Part shown: one piece after another, positions 58,214 through 64,000 of the stretch
Layout: each line of letters opens with the position of its first letter
How positions within the stretch are numbered: the first letter of the stretch is position 1
Assembly: GCA_944385035.1 (NCBI GenBank)
Contig: CALWVV010000008.1
Span: forward strand, 1-64,000
Length of the DNA: 64,000 bases
Source of the DNA: an uncultured Oscillospiraceae bacterium
GTDB lineage: Bacteria; Bacillota; Clostridia; Oscillospirales; Oscillospiraceae
Direction: 5' to 3'
Notes under the pieces: generated by a model
Databases searched by the model: none
The model's input: the letters and a program-made list of their open reading frames with translations, nothing else
What the model was told of the DNA's origin: nothing
Made by a program: the position numbers and the translations under genes

Positions 58214-58255
58214 GGGAACGTGTTCCCTTAAACTGTATGGAAGCATACCATACAG
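58214..58255. promoter_or_regulatory. Two inverted repeats upstream of the 51-aa gene and BceAB
   Basis: GGGAAC-GT-GTTCCC (58214-58227) and CTGTATGG-N7-CCATACAG (58233-58240 with 58248-58255). Two stacked symmetrical sites 11-52 nt before the start codon suggest a regulator site or mRNA leader structure. No clear -35/-10 pair is seen nearby. Confidence 0.5.
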
Positions 58256-58313
58256 CTGCGATATTTCCTCTAAAGGAATTATGAGGATTTCATTAAGGTT
58301 TTCTTAAAGCCGC

Positions 58314-58345
58314 AAAAAAAGGCCCTGACGACCGGGTCGTCAGGG
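58314..58345 (-). terminator. Terminator of the hypothetical gene at 58470-58745
   Basis: A 10-bp stem CCCTGACGAC (58323-58332) with GTCGTCAGGG (58336-58345), followed on the minus strand by CCTTTTTTTGC. It ends a 3' UTR of about 125 nt, which contains two anti-Shine-Dalgarno stretches. Confidence 0.9.
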
Positions 58346-58469
58346 TCCATGGAATAAGGAGGAAATAAAAAAATCCGGCTCATTGGTACAGTCACCGTAT
58401 ATACAAAGGAGGTAGAAGGGGCTGCCGCTGCCCCCTTCCACACCATTCTATGCTCCCCTCCCGCTGGGG

Positions 58470-58745
58470 TTACAGGGCAAACAGCCAAAGCCACCAGCCC
58501 GCCGAGGCTGCCACGGCGCCCACCGCTGCCCAGGCCGCACCAGGCAGCCGTTCCAGGCGCCGGTTCCAGGCCTTTCCCTGCTTCAGATAGCCGTCGGCAG
58601 CCTGCCGTGCCTCTTTCAGCACCCGCTCCGCGCTGACCCCTTCCCGTGCTAGAGCCTCCTCCTTGACAATAAAGATGGCCTCCTCAAACAGACGGGGATC
58701 GGGAGATTTCACTAAAATGACCTGGCGGGTAATCCCTTTCACCAT
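58470..58745 (-). CDS. Small hypothetical protein with a C-terminal membrane helix
   Basis: A 91-aa protein (MVKGITRQVILVKSPDPRLFEEAIFIVKEEALAREGVSAERVLKEARQAADGYLKQ...), with an alpha/beta N-terminal part and a hydrophobic end (AAWAAVGAVAASAGWWLWLF). The opening resembles small clostridial proteins of unknown function with the RQVILVKSPDPRLFEQAIFI type of N terminus. AAGGA lies 9 nt before the ATG. It is monocistronic, with a long 3' UTR. The function is unknown. Confidence 0.75.
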   Translation of the reverse strand: MVKGITRQVILVKSPDPRLFEEAIFIVKEEALAREGVSAERVLKEARQAADGYLKQGKAWNRRLERLPGAAWAAVGAVAASAGWWLWLFAL

Positions 58746-58864
58746 ACGATCACATCCTTTCGCGTTCTGCCCAAATATTACCGTTATTCTGTCCCATTTT
58801 TCCCGGTATATTCATCCCCGCCCTGTTACTACACTAGAAGGCGGACAAAAAGGAGGTGAGCGGT

Positions 58865-58957
58865 TTGCACCCTGGATTTCGCAGCCGTTTTTTCTGGTTT
58901 TTGGTGGTCTATGCCTTTAACCTGGCCATTATTTTTTTCTTTCTGGCCTTTGGATAA
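58865..58957 (+). CDS. 30-aa hydrophobic peptide next to gpr
   Basis: A TTG-started frame encoding MHPGFRSRFFWFLVVYAFNLAIIFFFLAFG, one membrane helix with a basic N-terminus. The start lies 8 nt behind AAGGAGG, the strongest possible ribosome-binding site, and the frame ends with TAA directly against the gpr stop on the other strand. This combination is unlikely by chance in an otherwise empty gap. It may be a sporulation or small membrane peptide. Confidence 0.55.
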   Translation: MHPGFRSRFFWFLVVYAFNLAIIFFFLAFG

Positions 58958-59848
58958 CTAGCTGAGCAGCAGTTCCAGCTCCTCCACCGTCATTCCGGGC
59001 TGGAGGGCAAGGTTTATGCCATAGCCGATGACCTTGGCCAGATCGGCCACCTGACTGTCGATGTCTTTGGGGGTCACAAACAGCTCCCGCCCCTGGCCCA
59101 GCCGGGGCAGCTCCTGGGTCCCCATCAAATCGGCAGCCAGTGTGGCAGCGTCCACCACCGTGGGCACGCCCACCGCTATGACCGGAATTCCAAGGGTCTG
59201 CCGATTGAGCCCCAGGCGGTGGTTTCCCACCCCCGAGCCGGGGGTGATCCCCGTGTCCGAGAGCTGGATAGTCCGGCACAGCCGCTCCACCGACCGGGAC
59301 GCCAGGGCATCCACCGCAATGACGCAGGCGGGCTGGATCTTTTCACACACTGCCCGCACCACCTCCCCGCTCTCCACCCCCGTGGAGCCCAGCACCTCGG
59401 CCGCCAGGGAGGCCACCGGCCGCAGGGCCCCGAACTGCTGGGGCAGACGCTGGACCAGGTGGCGGGTGACCAGGGTCTGCTCATGGACCTTCGGTCCCAC
59501 CGCGTCGGGGGTGATGGACCGGTTTCCCAGCCCGGCCACCAGCACCAGCCCCTGGGGCGGAATGTCCTTCATCAGCTCAAAGAGCTCCCCCGCCACCGCC
59601 TGGACTGCCCGCTGAAAAATGTCCTCCTCCCGGCGCTCCAGCCCCTCCAAAGTCAGGGTGACATAGCAGCCCCTGGGCTTGCCCAGGGCCTGTTCCCCCT
59701 GCTCATCCAGTACCCGGACCGTGGTCACCGGGATACCGTCCCGCAGGCCATCGTGGGCCTCCACTCCGGAGAGCCTGGTGGTCTCTCCCGCACTCTCCTG
59801 CCAAAGCTCCCTGGCCTCCAGGGCCAGGTCTGTGCGGCGTATCTGCAT
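58958..59848 (-). CDS. gpr: Germination protease (GPR) that degrades small acid-soluble spore proteins
   Basis: A 296-aa protease of the A25 family. Seen: QIRRTDLALEARELWQ at the N terminus (the propeptide and processing region, EARE), VLVAGLGNRSITPDAVGPKVHEQTLVTRHLV, ASLAAEVLGSTGVESGEVV, VIAVDALASRSVERLCRTIQLSDTGITPGSGVGNHR and IPVIAVGVPTVVDAATLAADL. GPR cleaves SASPs during germination to free spore DNA. The start at 59848 follows AGGAGG. It is the clearest sign that this lineage forms spores. It is divergent from rpsT, a conserved Firmicutes arrangement. Confidence 0.95.
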   Translation of the reverse strand: MQIRRTDLALEARELWQESAGETTRLSGVEAHDGLRDGIPVTTVRVLDEQGEQALGKPRGCYVTLTLEGLERREEDIFQRAVQAVAGELFELMKDIPPQGLVLVAGLGNRSITPDAVGPKVHEQTLVTRHLVQRLPQQFGALRPVASLAAEVLGSTGVESGEVVRAVCEKIQPACVIAVDALASRSVERLCRTIQLSDTGITPGSGVGNHRLGLNRQTLGIPVIAVGVPTVVDAATLAADLMGTQELPRLGQGRELFVTPKDIDSQVADLAKVIGYGINLALQPGMTVEELELLLS

Positions 59849-59956
59849 GTCAGTTCCTCCTAATCCCATATCTTGTGGAATGCTTCCCGCTTTACCCCTA
59901 GCTTTTGCCGCAGCAGGAAAACTATCCCGCAGACAAAAATTTTTTTGAAAAAACGG

Positions 59957-59985
59957 TTGATTTTTTCTTGAACCAATGGTAAAAT
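59957..59985 (+). promoter_or_regulatory. rpsT promoter
   Basis: TTGATT (59957-59962), 17-nt spacer, TAAAAT (59980-59985), 61 nt before the start codon. Confidence 0.8.
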
Positions 59986-60046
59986 ACAAATCTGCACAGG
60001 CGCATTGCGCCTAATTTAACGATGAAAATCGGAGGAGGTGTTTGGT

Positions 60047-60310
60047 TTGCCGAATATTAAGTCTGCCAAGAAGCGCGTGCTGGTGTCCGAGACCAAGGCT
60101 GCGCAGAACAAGGCCGCGAAGTCCGCGCTGAAGACCGACATCAAGAAGTTTGAGGCCGCGGTGGCGGAAGGCAACCGCAGCGAGGCCGATGTCGCTTACA
60201 AGGTGGCCGTCAAGGCTGTGGATAAGGCCGCTGCCAAGGGTCTGCTGCACAAGAACAATGCCGCCAACAAGAAGAGCAATATGACCATCAAGCTGAACAA
60301 GCTGGCCTGA
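60047..60310 (+). CDS. rpsT: 30S ribosomal protein S20
   Basis: An 87-aa basic protein binding 16S rRNA: PNIKSAKKRVLVSETKAAQNKAAKSALKTDIKKFEAAV then DVAYKVAVKAVDKAAAKGLLHKNNAANKKSNMTIKLNKLA. The start is TTG at 60047, 8 nt behind GAGGAGG; it gives the standard MPNIKSA opening, whereas the longer GTG start at 60038 would add three residues. A non-ATG start for rpsT is common and part of its translational control. It is monocistronic with its own promoter and terminator. Confidence 0.96.
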   Translation: MPNIKSAKKRVLVSETKAAQNKAAKSALKTDIKKFEAAVAEGNRSEADVAYKVAVKAVDKAAAKGLLHKNNAANKKSNMTIKLNKLA

Positions 60311-60330
60311 TTATATTGATCGCGTGGAAA

Positions 60331-60356
60331 GCCGTCTGATTGCAGACGGCTTTTTT
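60331..60356 (+). terminator. Terminator of rpsT
   Basis: An 8-bp stem GCCGTCTG (60331-60338) with CAGACGGC (60343-60350) and TTTTTT. Confidence 0.92.
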
Positions 60357-60434
60357 CGTTGCCTTTTTCCCTCCTTTTCCCGGCAAAAATCTGGTATAAT
60401 AGAATATATTGCTATTGGAAAGGAGGTCCGCCCG

Positions 60435-61298
60435 GTGAAAAAATGGCTTTCTCTCTCCCCCGTCTCCTTCGCGCTGGAGATGGCCGACCTCTATGGCCGG
60501 GTGGGGGTATCCCGGTCTGCGGCGGCCCTGTCCTACTTTTTAATTCTCACGCTGTTCCCCCTGCTGGTATGCGTCAACTATTTCATCGGCCTGTTCCACC
60601 TGGATCTGGAGCAGTTTCTCACCACGCTGGATCAGCTGCTCCCGACAGGTGTGCTGACTATTATGTCCGACTACCTCTCCTATGTGGCGGACATCCAGTC
60701 TCCCGCCCTGCTGCTGGCCAGCCTGTTTACCATCCTCTTTTCTGCCTCCGCGGGGCTTCGCACCCTGCTGCTCACCATGGACCAGCTCTACGAGCGGGAG
60801 GTGGTCCACCCCTTCCGCCGCCTGGCCGCCAGCGTGATTTTGTCCCTGCTCTTTTTGCTCACGGTCTATCTCTCCGTGGTGGTCATCTTCACCGGCGACT
60901 GGTTTTTTACCCTCCTTCAGTCCCACCTGCCTGACTATATCGCCCGGCTGCTCCCCCTGGAGGCCCTGTCTAAGCTGTGGGTATGGCTCCGTTACCTGCT
61001 TCTTTTCTGCTTTGTCATGGTGCTGGTACTCATCGTCTACCGTACCGGCACCCCCCGTGGAGAAGTGCGGCGGGTGGTGGTGCTCCTCTCCTCCCTGGTA
61101 GCCTCCTTTGCCATCGTGGCCGCGTCGGTGGTGTTCTCCTGGTTTATCGGCATCTCCTCCCGGTACGCTTTGGTCTATGGCTCCCTGGCCTCGCTGATCA
61201 TTCTGCTGGTGTGGCTCTACCTGTGCTGCAACATTCTGCTGCTGGGGGCGGTCATGGGCCGGGTGGTCAGCCTGCGCATATTGGGAAAAATCAGATAG
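60435..61298 (+). CDS. YihY/BrkB-family membrane protein
   Basis: A 287-aa polytopic protein of the YihY (formerly RNase BN) family with six membrane helices. Seen: the N-terminal GVSRSAAALSYFLILTLFPLLVCVNYFIGLF and the C-terminal ASLIILLVWLYLCCNILLLGAVMGRV. Despite the old name it is not a nuclease; its role is unknown. The start is GTG at 60435, 8 nt behind AGGAGG, and gives MKKWLSL; an in-frame upstream extension lacks family similarity. It is monocistronic. Confidence 0.9.
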   Translation: MKKWLSLSPVSFALEMADLYGRVGVSRSAAALSYFLILTLFPLLVCVNYFIGLFHLDLEQFLTTLDQLLPTGVLTIMSDYLSYVADIQSPALLLASLFTILFSASAGLRTLLLTMDQLYEREVVHPFRRLAASVILSLLFLLTVYLSVVVIFTGDWFFTLLQSHLPDYIARLLPLEALSKLWVWLRYLLLFCFVMVLVLIVYRTGTPRGEVRRVVVLLSSLVASFAIVAASVVFSWFIGISSRYALVYGSLASLIILLVWLYLCCNILLLGAVMGRVVSLRILGKIR

Positions 61299-61306
61299 CA
61301 AATGGC

Positions 61307-61350
61307 ACAGGCCCCGAAACAATTCCTTCCGGGGCCTGTTTCTTCCTTTT
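61307..61350 (+). terminator. Terminator of the YihY-family gene
   Basis: A 10-bp stem ACAGGCCCCG (61307-61316) with CGGGGCCTGT (61330-61339) followed by TTCTTCCTTTT. Confidence 0.75.
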
Positions 61351-61426
61351 CTTCGGGGAAAAAATGTGCTATTCTAAATGTAAGATAGCCTCGTCCCCAC
61401 TTTTGTAACAAGCTGAGGTGGTATCC

Positions 61427-64000
61427 GTGAACGATAAACTGATCCGGCAGCTTAACCGGGAAATTGTGGAGGCCCTGGTCTCCCGAAAATTTACCGCCGT
61501 CTCCAGCCGCCGGGCCGCCATGGCCCTGACCAAAACCCCCGGCTGGTCGGAGGGTCTCTCCGCGCTTTTTCCCATCCGCGCCCGCCTGAGCTGCACCCAG
61601 ATTTTACAGGTATGCGCCCCGATTCTGGACAATCTCTGTCCCCAGCCGCCCCAGCAGGGCTGGGGCCTCTTCTGCTACCAATACATCTGCCGCACCATGT
61701 TCCCGCAAAACGGCTTTGTCCCAGATGCCCAGCCCTACGAGGCGGGCGCCCGGTTCTATCTCACAGTCCTGCAGATCCTGCTGGACCATGAGCGCGCCGC
61801 CCTGCCCTTCGATCCCATGATGGACTTTCAGTTCCTCACCGAGGAGGAATATTCCTCCTATGACCTGGGCCGGGAATACCGCCGTTTCCTTTGGTGTTGG
61901 CGGGAGGAGTTTCTCTATGAGCTTATGCGCCTGGGGCTGGAATTCACTCCCTTTAAAACCCTCAGCCACATCTCCGGGGTCCACTACATCGCCATGACCG
62001 CCGCCCGCGGCCTGAAGGAGGCCGGAGTGGAGGTGGACCTGGCCCTCATTTCCGGCGCTGCCGCTGCCCACGACGTGGGGAAATTCGGCTGCCGGCCGGG
62101 GGAACGGGTGCCCTACCTTCACTACTACTACACGGACCAGTGGCTTTTGGAGCGGAACATGGACTCCATCAGCCACATTGCCTCCAACCACTCCACCTGG
62201 GATCTGGAGCTGGAATCCCTGTCCGTGGAGTCCCTTTTGCTCATCTACGCGGACTTCCGCTCCAAGCAGGAGCGGGACAAGGACGGCAATGAGATCACCG
62301 TTCTCTTCCCCCTGGACGAATCCTTCCAGGTGATTTTGTCCAAGCTGGACAATGTGGACTCCAAAAAGCGCCGCCGGTATGAATTTGTCTACGGCAAGCT
62401 CCACGACTTTGAGGACTACATGCGCTCCCTGGGGGTGGACGTGGATCTCACCGGGCAGCTCCAGCCCCCTCTGCCCCACAAGGACACCGCCCTCATGAAC
62501 CCCCAGGAGACTCTCAACAGCCTCATTCTCCTGTCGGTGGAGCACAACCTTCAGCTCATGCACATGCTCTCCAACGAGCAGAAGTTCGGCAATATCATCG
62601 AAGAGGCCCGCTCGGTGAAGAGCTGGCAGCAGCTGCGTGCCTACCTCAACGTCTTTGAGGAGTACTTCACCTACCTGTCGGTGCGCCAAAAGACCCAGGC
62701 GCTCACCTTCCTCTATGAGCTGCTGATGCACCGTGAGGGCGACATCCGCCGCCAGGCCGGCGCCCTCATCGGCCAGATCATCGCCCGCTTCCACCTGGTC
62801 TATCGCAAGGAGGTCCCCGCCGACGCCCAGAACGACCCGGCAGAGGAGGTCCCCTTTACCCTGTGGAGCCAGTATCTGGACATGATCATCTTCCCCGACC
62901 ACAAGACAACCCAGCAGCAGCGCAGCCACATCGGCTACACCCTGAAGCTGGTGGTGGAGTCCATGCTGCTCCACGCCCGTGCCGGGGACATCCCCCGGTT
63001 TTTGGGGGCTTTGCTGCACTACTATGACGACCCGGAGCACACCGACGCGGACACCGCCTTTACCCTGCTGGATGCGGCCTGCTACCTGCCCCCCAAGCAC
63101 TACGGGGAGCAGACACGGGAGAAGCTCATCCACTTTGCCGCCCACTTTGCCGCTTCGGACGATCTGCGTCTCACCACCGCTGCCCTTCAGTTCCTGCGGG
63201 AGACTGAGCGCAATATCCCCCGCTCCCACCCCCAGATGGCCCGGATCGTGGAAATCGCCCGGAGCGTCCAGGGGACACAGCTGACCACCGTGTTTTTAAA
63301 GAGCAAGATCCTGCGCCGGGCGGGGGAGGATGTGTCCGACCTGGAGGAGCTGCTCTACCAGACGGACATCACCAGCGAGGTGTTCCTGGACAACCTGAAG
63401 ATCGCCACCCCCTGGATCGTCAAGGTGGCCGGTGTGGACCTGCTCCGGGACCAGGTGGACCACGGGGCCCAGGCCCACATCCTCCACATCGCCACCCACT
63501 TCTCCAACCTGGTCAAGGTGTCTGAGCGGGTGGTGGTCCGCCACACCGCCGGCTCCGCCCTGGTGCGCACCCTGGCCTCCCTGCGCCGGGACCAGCGCAA
63601 CGAGGTGGTGGTGGAGCTGGGCAAGGGCCTGGAGATGGGCCAGTACCAGATCTCCAAATACATCCCCCAGTATTTGGGGGAGGCCGCCCTCTACCTCCAC
63701 CCCAGCGAGCTGGACGAGCAGGTGCTGTGGCTCAAGTCCCTGCTGGGTTCCCCCAATAACTCCGCTGTGGCCGGAGCTCTGAACACCGTGGGCATCCTGC
63801 TCCAGCACTACCCCGCCTACCGGGAGCGCTTTTCCGAGGACACCGCCGCCTATGAGGCCCGGCGCCAGGAGCTGCTGGGGCTTTTGCTCCAGGGTCTGGC
63901 CCACTACCGGGAGGCCGTGCGCCAGGAGGCCCTGCTGGTCATCGGTAAGCTTCTCTTCAGCTCCCCCCAGCTGAGCATGGAGGAGAAAGCCCGGCTGTTC
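61427..64000 (+). CDS. Very large HD-domain protein, N-terminal 858 residues (runs past the window)
   Basis: The gene begins at GTG 61427 (GAGGTG 6 nt before) and stays open to the window end. Residues about 180-260 hold an HD-type phosphohydrolase motif: LSHISGVHYIAMTAARGLKEAG (first His), ISGAAAAHDVGKFGCRPG (the HD pair), SISHIASNHSTWD (further His) and IYADFRSKQERD (Asp), which would bind two metals and hydrolyse a phosphoester, perhaps a cyclic dinucleotide or (p)ppGpp. The rest (about 330-858) is helical and HEAT-like (LRAYLNVFEEYFTYLSVRQK, GSALVRTLASLRRDQRNEVVVELG), with no second catalytic motif so far. The C-terminal part lies outside. Confidence 0.82.
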   Translation, partial: MNDKLIRQLNREIVEALVSRKFTAVSSRRAAMALTKTPGWSEGLSALFPIRARLSCTQILQVCAPILDNLCPQPPQQGWGLFCYQYICRTMFPQNGFVPDAQPYEAGARFYLTVLQILLDHERAALPFDPMMDFQFLTEEEYSSYDLGREYRRFLWCWREEFLYELMRLGLEFTPFKTLSHISGVHYIAMTAARGLKEAGVEVDLALISGAAAAHDVGKFGCRPGERVPYLHYYYTDQWLLERNMDSISHIASNHSTWDLELESLSVESLLLIYADFRSKQERDKDGNEITVLFPLDESFQVILSKLDNVDSKKRRRYEFVYGKLHDFEDYMRSLGVDVDLTGQLQPPLPHKDTALMNPQETLNSLILLSVEHNLQLMHMLSNEQKFGNIIEEARSVKSWQQLRAYLNVFEEYFTYLSVRQKTQALTFLYELLMHREGDIRRQAGALIGQIIARFHLVYRKEVPADAQNDPAEEVPFTLWSQYLDMIIFPDHKTTQQQRSHIGYTLKLVVESMLLHARAGDIPRFLGALLHYYDDPEHTDADTAFTLLDAACYLPPKHYGEQTREKLIHFAAHFAASDDLRLTTAALQFLRETERNIPRSHPQMARIVEIARSVQGTQLTTVFLKSKILRRAGEDVSDLEELLYQTDITSEVFLDNLKIATPWIVKVAGVDLLRDQVDHGAQAHILHIATHFSNLVKVSERVVVRHTAGSALVRTLASLRRDQRNEVVVELGKGLEMGQYQISKYIPQYLGEAALYLHPSELDEQVLWLKSLLGSPNNSAVAGALNTVGILLQHYPAYRERFSEDTAAYEARRQELLGLLLQGLAHYREAVRQEALLVIGKLLFSSPQLSMEEKARLF

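Noticed and set aside
58279-58494. A 71-codon minus-strand ORF
   Set aside because: It runs through the terminator hairpin at 58314-58345 and has no ribosome-binding site; it is part of the 3' UTR.
61604-63229. A 541-codon minus-strand ORF opposite the HD gene
   Set aside because: It is a shadow. The plus-strand frame has HD motifs, a start site and normal codon use, and stays open through the end of the window.
1-64000. CRISPR array, tRNA or rRNA genes, insertion sequences, prophage, attachment sites
   Set aside because: No regularly spaced direct repeats, no cloverleaf candidates, no transposase or integrase frames and no terminal inverted repeats were seen. The only tandem duplications are the small RNA pair and the membrane-protein array.

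Overview
The window reads as a chromosomal segment of a GC-rich, spore-lineage Clostridia, most like the Oscillospiraceae (Flavonifractor/Lawsonibacter-like gut bacteria). The reasons are a gpr spore protease next to rpsT, BMP-type nucleoside ABC transporters, frequent GTG and TTG starts behind strong AGGAGG sites, CIRCE-type heat-shock control, LCP and BceAB-type envelope genes, and many lipoproteins with Firmicutes-style lipoboxes. The species assignment is inference. No rRNA, tRNA, CRISPR array, insertion sequence or phage gene was found.

Layout. 1-8.5 kb: partial proS, a lipoprotein, the NiaR repressor, and a TetR-controlled operon encoding a full RND efflux set (TolC-like, adaptor, pump). 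8.5-17.2 kb: a nucleoside/purine-type ABC importer operon, then an mtnA, class II aldolase and cupin operon that looks like a 5'-deoxynucleoside salvage (DHAP shunt) module, then a hydroxyacid dehydrogenase facing a LysR gene. 18.4-26.8 kb: phosphoglucomutase, an RluA pseudouridine synthase, five tandem paralogous small membrane proteins under one XRE regulator, nadE, and an SH3b/Big2 membrane protein. 27-38 kb: an AAA+ ATPase-cupin-mtaB operon, a CofE-like protein, a prolyl-tRNA editing protein, CorA, a UPF0210/ACT pair, yfbR, regulators and a sodium/solute symporter. 38-42.8 kb: a GntR-controlled ABC-2 exporter, then a PstS-like lipoprotein and an unknown lipoprotein. 42.8-52.4 kb: CIRCE-htpG, rpiB, a 459-bp intergenic region with two tandem candidate small RNAs, a CDF metal exporter, a two-component system followed by an HtrA protease, then NUDIX and epimerase genes. 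52.4-64 kb: LCP ligase, MATE pump, a BceAB-like ABC system with a 51-aa leader gene, gpr, rpsT, YihY, and the start of a very large HD-domain protein.

The most notable signal is at 45.4-47.2 kb. Two about 97-nt minus-strand transcription units, each with a CU-rich anti-Shine-Dalgarno stretch and an intrinsic terminator, are preceded by three direct repeats at exact 11-bp spacing, 20 nt from the -10. The same repeat type sits in the promoter of the adjacent OmpR-family two-component system, which is followed by htrA. The arrangement recalls the streptococcal CiaRH-HtrA-csRNA regulon, or a Pho-type regulon with small RNAs, in a lineage where I know of no described equivalent. The second notable locus is the five-gene paralogous membrane-protein array with a clearly autoregulated XRE gene.
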